A stretch of DNA of 64,000 bases from Pterois miles. Taxonomy: Eukaryota > Chordata > Actinopteri > Perciformes > Scorpaenidae. Shown one piece after another: positions 24,773 through 34,484 of this stretch. A model generated the notes under the pieces. That model ran no database searches. It saw only the letters and a list, made by a program, of their open reading frames with translations, and was not told the DNA's origin. A program made the position numbers and the translations under genes. The stretch spans positions 21,026,001-21,090,000 of the forward strand of contig CAMQGK010000299.1 of NCBI GenBank assembly GCA_947000775.1, in the 5' to 3' direction. The first letter of the stretch is position 1, and each line of letters starts with the position of its first letter.

Positions 24773-24884
24773 GTGTCACCGGTCATGAGTGGGTTGTGGT
24801 GAAAATGATGCTAAATGTGAGTAAACGTCAGTAAACGTTAACGGTCACAGTTCAGACCGGATGCTCGGACAGACTGAGACTCAC

Positions 24885-25320
24885 CTGCCGGGTTGACGCA
24901 GCATCAGACGTCAAAATGCGGAAACGTTGAGCGGAGCTGAGTGAATGAAACCAGCCGGTGTCAGTCGGGATGAGTTCGGGTTCGGTCCGACCGGAGACGG
25001 GCCGAGCCACGACAGCAGCCGGTGGAAGTCCCGATAAACAGCAACGAGACCGATAAAATCCACCGGGAGATCCGAGCAGGACGGACCGACGTTTTCCCGC
25101 GGTGCTTTCGCTGCCGCTGTCCGTCCTCTCACCGCCGACACTACGGGGTCTCCTACAGGAACGTAGCACCTGCAGGGGTTCACTGTGAACAGGTAAATAA
25201 CCTCCAAAATAAAAGCCGGCAGGTCGAACCGCTGTGGCTCGTGCAGAGGACGAGCTGCTGTGACCGACTGCACGAGCTGCTGAATCATCCACTCACACAC
25301 ACTCACACTCACTCACACGT
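24885..25320 (-). promoter_or_regulatory. CpG-rich block with minus-strand splice donor: candidate non-coding first exon and promoter
   Basis: The stretch is much richer in CpG than its AT-rich and satellite neighbours. On the minus strand it ends in CCCGGCAG followed by GTGAGT at 24,884-24,879, a near-perfect vertebrate donor. No long convincing protein reading frame ends at that donor. The next plausible minus-strand coding exon with an upstream acceptor is at 1-191, so the simplest reading is exon 1 (5' UTR) and CpG-island promoter of that gene, with an intron of about 24.7 kb. The transcription start cannot be placed. It could instead be the first exon of a non-coding RNA. Confidence 0.4.
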
Positions 25321-25489
25321 GCACGCGGACAGCGCTTGCCCGAGGAACAGCTGACACTGACGTCATCCTCCCCACTGTAAACATAACCCCTTCATCACCG
25401 GACTGCGTCACAAGAACACACTCTGGAGAAGTACTACTACCAGTAAGAATACTAATACCACACTGTGAAGATACTCTGTTACGGTGAAA

Positions 25490-25580
25490 GTACTAATACC
25501 ATAGTTTAACCATAACAGAGTATTTATACAGTCAGGTATTAGTAGTTTTACCATAACAGAGTATTTATACAGTCAGGTAT
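25490..25580. repeat. Two copies of a 47-bp direct repeat
   Basis: ACCATAACAGAGTATTTATA followed by CAGTCAGGTATTAGTAGTTTT occurs twice in tandem. Confidence 0.9.
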
Positions 25581-25668
25581 TAGTAGTTTTACTACAGTTG
25601 TTACTGCGCCACCTTCTGTTTTCTTTTGGAACAACAGCTGTGAAAACTGAATAATGTGTAATAACCTG

Positions 25669-25941
25669 TCTGCTCAGGTCTGTTCAGGTCTGCTCAGGTC
25701 TGCTCAGGTCTGTTCAGGTCTGCTCAGGTCTGTTCAGGTCTGCTCAGGTCTGTTCAGGTCTGTTCAGGTCTGCTCAGGTCTGTTCAGGTCTGTTCAGGTC
25801 TGCTCAGGTCTGCTCAGGTCTGTTCAGGTCTGTTCAGGTCTGCTCAGGTCTGTTCAGGTCTGTTCAGGTCTGTTCAGGTCTGCTCAGGTCTGTTCAGGTC
25901 TGTTCAGGTCTGCTCAGGTCTGTTCAGGTCTGTTCAGGTCT
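25669..25941. repeat. Array of 10-bp units, TCAGGTCTGT/TCAGGTCTGC
   Basis: About 27 copies of a 10-bp unit with only a C/T difference at one position. The period is close to one DNA helical turn. It lies 350 bp upstream of the CpG-rich putative minus-strand first exon. Confidence 0.95.
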
Positions 25942-26107
25942 GCATCATGTGTCCATTTTAAATTCACTCTCATGAGGAAATGAAGTCCAGAACAAAGATC
26001 ATCGTGTCTGGAAAAGCCTGTAAAATATTTATCAAAATAAAAGTAAAAATGTCTAAATGAGATTTTTCCTTGTGCAGCTGTTGGTGTGTTGAGAGTGTTT
26101 GTCCACT

Positions 26108-26260
26108 AGAGGACCCTCTCCTCTTCCTCTTCCTCTTCCTCTTCCTCATCCTCCTCCTCCTCCTCTTCCTCCTCCTCCTCCTCCTCCTCTTCCTCTTGCT
26201 CCTCCTCCTCCTCGTTCTCTTCCTCCTCCTCCTCTTCCTCATCCTCCTCCTCATCCTCCT

Positions 26261-26294
<34 letters not shown>

Positions 26295-26349
26295 CTCCTC
26301 GTTCTCTTCCTCCTCCTCCTCCTCCTCCTCCTCTTGCTCCTCCTCCTCG

Positions 26350-26384
<35 letters not shown>

Positions 26385-26587
26385 CTCCTCCTCCTCCTCC
26401 TCTTCCTCTTGCTCCTCCTCCTCCTCCCCCTCGTCCTCTTCCTCCTCCTCCTCCTCCTCCTCCTCCTCTTCCTCTTGCTCCTCCTCCTCCTCCCCCTCGT
26501 CCTCTTCCTCCTCCTCCTCCTCCTCCTCCTCCTCTTCCTCTTGCTCCTCCTCCTCCTCCCCCTCGTCCTCTTCCTCCTCCTCCTCCT

Positions 26588-26618
<31 letters not shown>

Positions 26619-26825
26619 GTTCTCTTCCTCCTCCTCGTCCTCTTCCTCCTCCTCCTCCTCCTCCTCTTCCTCCTCCTCCTCCTCCTCCTCCTCCTCTTCC
26701 TCTTGCTCCTCCTCCTCCTCCTCGTCGTCCTCTTCCTCCTCCTCCTCCTCTTCCTCTTGCTCCTCCTCTTCCTCCTCCTCGTCCTCTTCCTCTTCCTCCT
26801 CCTCTTCCTCCTCCTCCTCCTGCTG
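26108..26825. repeat. Polypyrimidine (CTC/CTT)n minisatellite
   Basis: About 715 bp of CTCCTCCTC and CTTCCT blocks with occasional GTTCTC, TGCTCC and CGTCC. Four frames are open without stops, giving poly-Leu, poly-Pro, poly-Glu or Gly-Arg, and are rejected as genes. Confidence 0.95.
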
Positions 26826-26829
26826 CTCT

Positions 26830-27415
26830 GAAGACTTCACATGATGTTCTGTGGATCTTCAAGCTTTTTAACAGTAAACCAAAATATATTATTTATGTTT
26901 TATCTCCTTCAACACATCAGAAAAATGTCTCACAATCCGAACGACAAAAAAAACACTGTAAAAAGTTCCCTCAGAGTTGGTTTTGGACTAAAAAATGTTT
27001 TACTTTTTTGCACTTTTGTCTCATTCTTTATTAAATGTGATGCGTTTATTTATTATTCAAGCTGAACCGCTCTGATCAGACAGACTCGTTTTATGTTCTT
27101 ATTCCTCTCAGATCATGTTTGAATCATCTGGTATTAAAGTTTTGATATTTCCTCCCAGATCGGATCAGTATGTTGTGATGTCTGAATATGTTATAGGACT
27201 GAGGAGGGTACCTCAGCCTCGGGCTGCAGGGCTGAGGGTCTCCGTCTCTGAGCGGACAGCCCCTCTGAGCCTCGCTGCTGGTTTGGTTTTGTGGGACTAC
27301 AGCAGGATTCTCTTCTTTTTCTTCTTGACGCGCGCAGGTGACAGTGGAGACAGGAAGGCAGCGACGGTTTCATGAGGAGACGGATGTGGCACCGAGGGCG
27401 TGAGTCTGAACATCC
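26830..27415. other. Region upstream of drd6; no separate gene
   Basis: AT-rich to 27,110, then becoming GC-rich toward the drd6 start codon. It probably includes the drd6 5' UTR and proximal promoter, but no TATA box or start site can be fixed. Confidence 0.4.
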
Positions 27416-28807
27416 ATGGAGGGTTTTTATAATCAGAGCCAAAATCAGGATCACCTGGACCCACACCAGGTGGTCACAGCGGGAGCGCACGGCTCCGGAT
27501 CGGGTGGAGGCGTCAGTCTCCGTGCGCTGACTGGCTGCGTCCTGTGCGTCCTGATCGTCTCCACCCTGCTGGGGAACACTCTGGTGTGCGCCGCGGTCAT
27601 CAAGTTCCGCCACCTGCGCTCCAAAGTCACCAACTCGTTCGTCATCTCTCTGGCGGTGTCCGACCTGTTCGTGGCCGTGCTGGTGATGCCCTGGAGGGCG
27701 GTGTCCGAGGTCGCAGGCATCTGGCTCTTCGGCCGCTTCTGCGACACCTGGGTAGCCTTCGACATCATGTGCTCCACCGCGTCCATCCTCAACCTGTGCA
27801 TCATCAGCATGGACCGCTACTGGGCCATCTCCAGCCCCTTCAGGTACGAGCGCAAGATGACGCGCCGATTCGCCTTCCTGATGATCGGTGTCGCCTGGAC
27901 TCTCTCCATCCTCATCTCCTTCATCCCCGTGCAGCTCAACTGGCACCGCGCGCACGCGGACAACTCGAGGGCGGACAACCCGGACGACTGCAACGCGAGC
28001 CTGAACCGGACCTACGCCATCTCCTCGTCCCTCATAAGCTTCTACATCCCCGTGGTGATCATGGTGGGGACGTACACGCGCATTTTCCGCATCGCGCAAA
28101 CCCAAATTAGACGGATCTCGTCTTTGGAGAGGGCAGCCGGGCCCCGTGCGCAAAACCAGCGGCACCGCGCGTCAACGCACGACGAAAGCTCACTGAAAAC
28201 ATCTTTCAAGAGAGAAACCAAAGTGTTAAAGACTCTGTCCATCATCATGGGAGTGTTCGTGTTCTGTTGGCTGCCGTTCTTCGTCCTGAACTGCGTGGTG
28301 CCTTTCTGCGACCTGGACAAGCTCGGAGAGCCGCCGTGCGTCAGCGACACCACCTTCAGCATCTTCGTGTGGTTTGGCTGGGCCAACTCGTCCCTGAACC
28401 CGGTCATCTACGCCTTCAACGCAGACTTCAGGAGGGCCTTCTCCACCATCCTGGGCTGTAACAAGTACTGCTCCTCCTCCACGGTGGAGGCAGTGGACTT
28501 CAGCAATGAGCTGGTGTCTTATCACCACGACACCACCATGCAGAAGGAGGCCTGCGGGGCCATGCTGGGCCCCGGGCCACAGAGACTCATGCCACCGCTG
28601 CCGCCGCCGCATACAGATGGAGATCAGGAGCAGAACTTTGACAAAGTTTCTGTCATTTCTGATGATTCCCGCCACCACAGCAACTTACTGCTGCCCGCCA
28701 TCCTGCAGTATGACTGTGAGGCGGAGATTTCTTTAGACATGTTGCCCTTCAACTCCTCCGGACCCACCGACTATTATGTTATTCCGGGTCAAATCCAGGA
28801 CCTGTGA
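27416..28807 (+). CDS. drd6: D1C-type dopamine receptor (D1-like class A GPCR), complete, intronless
   Basis: A single exon encodes 463 residues, a usual size for D1-like receptors, which signal through Gs/Golf to raise cAMP. Seven membrane segments are clear, at about 38-62, 74-97, 108-131, 152-172, 201-226, 271-293 and 313-335. Visible class A and aminergic landmarks are N54, D83, the amine-binding D116, DRY at 133-135, the TM5 serines S204/S205/S208, CWLPFF at 284-289 and NPVIY at 328-332. C109 and C192 should form the extracellular disulfide. N6, N193 and N197 are N-glycosylation sequons, and C348/C352 are candidate palmitoylation sites. The long C-tail with VEAVDFSNELVSYHHD, FDKVSVIS and DCEAEISLD matches what I know of vertebrate D1C (drd6, formerly drd1c) better than D1A or D5, although the last motif is shared with D5. 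D1C is known from fish, amphibians and birds. The ATG at 27,416 precedes every conserved segment; TGA follows codon 463. Confidence 0.93.
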   Translation: MEGFYNQSQNQDHLDPHQVVTAGAHGSGSGGGVSLRALTGCVLCVLIVSTLLGNTLVCAAVIKFRHLRSKVTNSFVISLAVSDLFVAVLVMPWRAVSEVAGIWLFGRFCDTWVAFDIMCSTASILNLCIISMDRYWAISSPFRYERKMTRRFAFLMIGVAWTLSILISFIPVQLNWHRAHADNSRADNPDDCNASLNRTYAISSSLISFYIPVVIMVGTYTRIFRIAQTQIRRISSLERAAGPRAQNQRHRASTHDESSLKTSFKRETKVLKTLSIIMGVFVFCWLPFFVLNCVVPFCDLDKLGEPPCVSDTTFSIFVWFGWANSSLNPVIYAFNADFRRAFSTILGCNKYCSSSTVEAVDFSNELVSYHHDTTMQKEACGAMLGPGPQRLMPPLPPPHTDGDQEQNFDKVSVISDDSRHHSNLLLPAILQYDCEAEISLDMLPFNSSGPTDYYVIPGQIQDL

Positions 28808-30025
28808 GCCCCTGAAACAACAAACACTACATGATGCAAAACCCCTGTTCAGTTTGATTTCGTCTGGAGCCTCCATATCACTCACCATGGAGCAGGGGTT
28901 TATGTGGGTGACCTTTGACCTCCTGTGTAAAGGTGCAGATGTTAAATGATCAAAATCAGCTGTGGCATTGAAGTGAAGTGGTGTTTACATGCATGAAACA
29001 AAGCAGCACCACCGTCACTCTCCATTTAGCTTCATTCCAGATGTTCACGTCACTGTGAAAACAGTTGAGATGAAGATGAACAATGAGAAGAGTCTTCTGT
29101 GTTTTTCCTCTTGACTTTACTCGCTGGCTTTCCTCACTTCCTTCTCGTTTCTCTTCTTGTGCATTGTTGGTTTAAGCTGAGCAGCCAATCAGAGAGATTT
29201 CTCTCTGACGATATCCGTGTGATGTGTCAGCTGAAAAACCTCCAACACAGGCAGACTAGAGTTGACGGTGCGAGACACACCGCGAAAACCAGACAAACGC
29301 TCACCGACGGCCCCCAACTGACCGACGGCCGACCGTCAGTTTGGTGTGTCGGGACTTTAAAAGTCCAGTTTCACAGGAAAACAGAAACAATCTGAGAAAA
29401 TGCAGAAAACAGCATTTTGGATTACTTTTCATCATCTTCAGACCCCTCAGATTCATGCTGGGCCTCTCTTGGGGTCTTGACCTCCAGGTTGGGAACCGCT
29501 GACTAACTTTCTGCATTTAGACAAACTGGAAATGTCTCCAGAGATATAAAAGCCCTGTCACACATGAAATAGACACCAGTTTAATGCAGTGATTCCTGTA
29601 CAGAGACGCGAATGTCACATTTTTGTCCTTGATGCTTAGTACAAAATCAATTTGTATGTAGTTCATGTAATCGTGAACCAGGAAGTATAAAGAGCAACAG
29701 TTAGCTTCCAGGAGGAGGTCGGGTGGATGGGTGGATTTACAAACACCAGACTTTCACCAGGAGACGACTGTTCATGTCTGAAACCTGGAGCTGATTTATT
29801 TGTCCCATAACTTCTGTACTTAAGTTACATCACTTCTGTCGTTATTTTAACCTTTTCCTGACTCTGAGATGTTTGTTTCCTGAACCTGAGCTGATAAGTC
29901 CCCGAGGAATATGATCATATCATGTTATTAATTTACAAAGTTTTGACGTAAAGGCAAATTGTTTTTGTTGTGCACACGTTTCATTATTTAATTACTTTAA
30001 ATTTTGCATATATTTGTAGGTTTTG
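28808..30025. other. drd6 downstream region and short repeat relics
   Basis: No coding sequence recognised. A GC-rich patch at 29,255-29,350 (CCGACGGCCGACCGTCAG) and GACCTCCAGGTTGGGAACCGCTG at 29,480-29,502 look like ends of decayed DNA-transposon repeats. The first part is probably drd6 3' UTR. Confidence 0.45.
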
Positions 30026-30029
30026 ATTT

Positions 30030-30400
30030 GTAATGTTGACACTAGTAGGAAGTATTTCACTCAGCCCTGATTGTTTAATTCACAGATTATTTTGTTTTAA
30101 ACATCTTGGTGTCATTTTTGCCAGCACCTTCAGTTTAGGCAGACAGATCAGTCGTCTGCTCACCAGCTGCAGTCAGAACCGAATGCAGCTGATCACATAT
30201 CTCCAGTTCTGGCCTCCCTCCACTGGCTGATTTTAAGATCTTATGGCTTGTTTTTAAGGTTTCAAATGGGCTGATACCACCTTATCTTTCAAAACCTTCA
30301 TACTCCAGGTAGAGAGCTGAGGTCGACCAATCAGACGTCCCCAGAACTAGAGGTAACCGAGCCTTTGTGGTTGCTGCTCCTGATCTCTGCCGTTTGATTT
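30030..30400 (+). mobile_element. Relic of LINE reverse transcriptase C-terminus (L2/Rex-like)
   Basis: Fragments in two frames read HLGVIFASTFSLGRQISRLL, then SLHWLILRSYGLFLRFQMG and PRTRGNRAFVVAAPDLC. They correspond in order to LGVIFD-xLSF--HI, LHWLPVK-RI-FKILLL-FKALNG and PRTR-K--GDRAFSVAAP of teleost LINE ORF2 tails. Stops and frameshifts make it a dead copy. Confidence 0.75.
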
Positions 30401-31059
30401 AGTTTATTTTCTGTTGTGCTGCTGCTCGTTTACTGCTGTTATGTGCACATTATGGTTTGATTGATTTTACAATGTTCTTGTTGTTGTTTGCGTTGTATTC
30501 ATTTTATTATATTATGTTCATCACTTTGGTCAGCTGTACAGATAAAGTTTGACTTGACCTGATTACCGGTCAAACGCTGCCCCGGACTATGAATGACTGA
30601 TTGATTGATTGATCAATCACAGTATGTAATAACACAGAGGCCCGACGGGCTGAATGTCCAGTTCTTTGATAGATTCATTGACATTTTGAAGCAGAGTTTG
30701 TTTGATGTGAGAGCTCAGGACTCACTGATCCTGCCATTGTTATGTTAAAGACACAAGCAAAGATCATTAATAACCATTACATCATTACTTTCAGGGTCTA
30801 ATTGGCCCTTCAGCTAATTGCAGGCTGTTTCTGTTTCTGAGAGATTGCTCAAATAAAATATGAAGCTGAACAAGAGTCCAAACATTCAAGTGCTTGAGTC
30901 CATTCAGAATGAAGGCCCAACAGTGAGGGGCTCCATTCACACCTGGTATTGACCTGTATGTGGATAGTGACCACTGGATGTCCGTTCACACCTCCAGATG
31001 TGGTCCAGCTGATTCAAACCTGAAGAGTTTCCCTTAAAGGTACAAGTATGGAGAACATA

Positions 31060-31475
31060 ACCTGCCAACATCATAAATAAATAAATACATAAATAAATAA
31101 ATAATATCAACAATAAATGTAGCCATAAATGATAAAATGACACTTCTTAATTCTTAATTATTTACCTTATTTATTTACTGATCTGTTTAATTTTCCATTT
31201 TATCTTCATTTTTATTTAAAAAGTTATTTAGTGTAATCCCCCTCAATGGCACTGGTGATGCAGACATTCATAATGAAAAGAAAATAAGAAAATAAGACAG
31301 AAATAAATCAGTTTGAGGAAATAATAAGGAGTGAAAGGCAAAGGGAAAATTGTACAGAAATATATAAATAATTCTAAAATACATAAATAAATACATATAT
31401 TTAAAAATATATATAAGATAAATAAAAATGCAAAAATAAATGAGTAAATAAATAAATAGAGAAATATCCATCCCC
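31060..31475. repeat. AAATA/TTTAT-rich repeat
   Basis: Same low-complexity type as 22,080-22,620 on both strands (GAAATAAATCAGTTTGAGG near 31,300). Confidence 0.7.
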
Positions 31476-31479
31476 TGGT

Positions 31480-33475
31480 AACCATGGTAACCCTGTGTTT
31501 AATGCAATGAATTGTGGGTAATTCCCTCAGGCAAAGTCTGCAGAAATGCAGACTTATGGAAAGTGTTCATAAAGGGGTCAAAAGGTCAGAGAGCTTCGAC
31601 TGTCCATCAGTCACATGACCTTCATCCAGCAGGTGTGAACGGTCACCGGAGGGTCTGCTGTAAGATTCACCAGGACGACTTGTGGAGACGTTACCAAACA
31701 CTGCCGTCCTCAGCGCCAGGAAGCAGCAGTGATGCTGCGTGGCTGCAGTCGCCTGGCAGTGAGGTCAAAGGTCAGGAAGACAACAAACACAGCGGGCCCT
31801 GAAGAGCTGCTCGCCGACACACTTTGATCTGCAGGAGAAGAAGGAGGCGATTGTGTCGGAGCCTCTCTTCAAGCGCTCGCTGCCTCCACAGCGCCGGCTT
31901 TAAATGAGGGTTCAGTCCGTCACCGACGCAGCCAGGATCGTTCAGTAGATAGCGAAGCTGTCCTTTTCATTACTTTATGATCAGATGGTGAATATTCACG
32001 TCAGTTACAGTAATCTGTAAAGAAATGGTTATGATAATAATCATGTTTCCACATATTTCTACTCCACTACATATCAGAATATTGTTTTTACTGCACTACA
32101 GTTATCTAATAACTTAAGTTATTTGACAGATTCAGATTATTAAATCTGAATATAATCCACTGATAAATGCTGATGTATTATTATAGATTAAACTACCAGC
32201 AGTATATAAAGTCATTGAAATACGCTCCACCTTTACCTTAACATTAAAGTGATGAACATGTTAATGCATCAATAATTCAAATAACATATGAAGAGTACAT
32301 TTATTCAGTATAAAGCTGCTATCTTTGCCCTTTGCCAAAGCCACCAGACTCCACTGGAAAAAAAACAATTTTAGGGTTAATTTTACCATGAGTACTGGTC
32401 CACCGCTGCCTCCATCGGTTAGTTTGTTTGTGTTGTTGACTTTGGTGAATCCAGACTAACCAAAGTCACAATCCTCCAGAGAGTAAGTCTACAGGGCAAC
32501 ACAGCCGTGGTAACTTTACATCTTGTATGCTGCATACCAGCCTCCATTTTGCTGCATCAACACATGAAGGAAGAAAAGCTAAACGTTTTTATCCCATCTG
32601 CAAAAACACTCAAAATGCTTACAGACTCATAATAGCCTACACTGCCATCCTCCGTATGTTTCGACAGAAAACAGTTGAAGCGTAGTTTATGAGTCTGGAG
32701 ACTGTTTGGCATGAAGACATCTCAGAGGACGACCCATCTGAGCAGCCTGTTGTTGGTGACTGTTATACTGAACGTTATAACTCCAGTCAGCTGGAATCCC
32801 ACTGAACCGCTGATGATTCCTCTGTTCTCCAGTTTACAGTTGAATGTCAGACTGACGTCTCATTGGCTGCCGCAGGCTGTCAGTCAGACTGACAGCCGTT
32901 CAGATTGTTTGAACACATGCCAGCGTCACACTGTCTGTAATCACAGCTGGACCAAGAGGTTTCAGTTTATTGGGAACAGCTGCTATTTGTCAGAATCATC
33001 TAAGCTGTCAGCCACGTAGACTGTTGTCAGACTATTAAATAGGCCCCATAGATGTGGGGTCAATAGGAGCCTACTACACCCAGCACTAGGTATTATCTAT
33101 TCAACATGTGAAGAGTGAGGAAGTCCACCAAGACTGGGAGGGATTGCTAATGGATGGGCCAAGACTTGAGTTAGCATGCGCTGTAAAACCAACAGTGTAT
33201 TTGTGTCTGTAGGGATTTTAACCCAAAACATGTTTTTCCCTAAACCTAAAGTCATAGTTTTGTTGCCAGAACCCCTTGAGAATTGCTAAAAATGGTCAAT
33301 AATCCTCCAAAATACCACATTAAGACACCAAGACTTTGAGGAACACCACAGAAAGACAAAACTCCTGCAAGAACAGCATTTTTTGGACAATTTGATAACA
33401 AGCACTCAGGTCTCAGAAACCCCTTAATTATCAGTGTAGCTAGGAAAGACATCCACCCTCTGAATGCTCTGGGTC
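31480..33475. other. No gene seen
   Basis: Unique-looking sequence with short open frames. A fragment resembling AAAGCCACCAGACTCCA near 32,340 recurs at 40,550, so part is repetitive. No domain or splice-supported exon was recognised. Confidence 0.5.
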
Positions 33476-33477
33476 TC

Positions 33478-33774
33478 TAAGAAAGAAAGAAAGAAAGATA
33501 TTCCTTTATTAGTCCCACAGTGGGGAAATTCAGTTTTACACTCTGTTGTTCACACAGTACATATACATGTCAATGGAGAGATGTCAGAGTGAGGGGGCTG
33601 CTCCCGACAAGCGCCCAGAGCAGTTGGGGGTTTGGTGCCTTGCTCAGGGGCACCTCGGCAGTGCCCAAGAGGTAAACTGGCACCTCTCCAGCAACCAGTT
33701 GGTCTTGGTCCATGGGGGACTTGAACCTGCGCATCCTAACCCAAGTCCTTACGGACTGAGCTACTGCCGCCCTA
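33478..33774 (-). mobile_element. tRNA-derived SINE, near full length
   Basis: On the minus strand the head reads GGGCGGCAGTAGCTCAGTCC, then TAAGGACT, with box A (TAGCTCAGT--GTAAG) and box B (GGTTCAAGTCC) of an RNA polymerase III promoter. The body includes CAGTGCCCAAGAG-type sequence and GGGGCACCTCGGCAGTGCCC (plus strand 33,637-33,665). The 3' end is CCCCACTGTGGGACTAATAAAGG followed by (CTTT)n. Confidence 0.85.
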
Positions 33775-33785
33775 GTTACCAGGAT

Positions 33786-33786
<1 letters not shown>

Positions 33787-33819
<33 letters not shown>

Positions 33820-33822
33820 GTC
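33787..33822. repeat. (AGT)n microsatellite next to the SINE head
   Basis: Twelve AGT triplets preceded by ACCAGGATGT, the junction found in repeat family B composites at 54,050-55,140. The SINE therefore inserted in or beside a family B remnant. Confidence 0.85.
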
Positions 33823-33829
33823 TCTAGTT

Positions 33830-34315
33830 TGTGACTGTAAAGTCTCATGAGGCTGTGATTATCCTAGAGATAGTAGTAGTAGTAGCAGTAGAGGCTGTGA
33901 TTATCCTAGAAGTAGTAGTAGTATCCTAGAGGTCACCACAGCTCATTTTATACAGTGATCAATGAAATGGCTCCTATGGGGACTAACATAATCACACATG
34001 GATCCAGTTGGACTCATTGATCCACCAGAGTCTCAGCTTTACACCGAGACCCAGTTTATGGGATTCAACACCATTTAGGGACCCAGTATGCAGTTTCAAT
34101 TCAAACTCCTCATTTTTACAATATTGAACGTGAGGTCAAGGGACCCCTCACCAGCTTTTCCCCAAAGTTTAGCCCAAATTTGGAGCATTATTTAGCCTCC
34201 TTCCCATCAAGCTAGCTTGACTTGGTAGATCCCTTTGAAGTTTAGTTTTTCCATTTTCATGGTATGAGTACCTGCCCAGGTGTAAATCATAAGAACCCAT
34301 GGTAAGTGACAAATC
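33830..34315. other. No gene seen; short AGT-repeat fragments
   Basis: Contains scattered AGTAGTAGT runs and otherwise unique sequence between the SINE and the end of the secreted repeat-protein gene. Confidence 0.5.
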
Positions 34316-34319
34316 ACAC

Positions 34320-34475
34320 AAGTTCAGTTTTTAGATTTGTATTAAGACTTGTCATGTAAACATTTCCTGAAAAACTGAAGCTCCATCACCAAGTTCACCT
34401 GCAAAACAAGGAAAAGGTCAAGTTTAGTCAAGATGAAATCAGTAAACAGCTTAAACTTCAGTTTTCTCATTTACC
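34320..34475 (-). other. Likely spliced 3' UTR and poly(A) signal of the secreted repeat-protein gene
   Basis: Ten bases after the TAG, the minus strand reads CTGAG followed by GTAAATG, a good donor (exon end 34,475). A strong acceptor, TTTTCCTTGTTTTGCAG, lies just before 34,398. This predicts a small 3'-UTR intron of about 76 bp and a short last exon. AATACA at 34,344-34,339, a known variant poly(A) signal, is the best termination candidate; no AATAAA lies closer. Confidence 0.45.
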
Positions 34476-34484
34476 TCAGTGGAT

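Noticed and set aside
26070..27034. Poly-Leu, poly-Pro, poly-Glu and Gly-Arg frames
   Set aside because: Low-complexity CT array read in different frames and strands.
27191..28165. 324-codon frame antisense to drd6
   Set aside because: Shadow of a GC-rich receptor coding sequence; contains no recognised domain.
33720..33774. Functional tRNA gene
   Set aside because: Box A and B are present, but the acceptor stem does not close and a SINE body and tail follow, so it is a SINE head.
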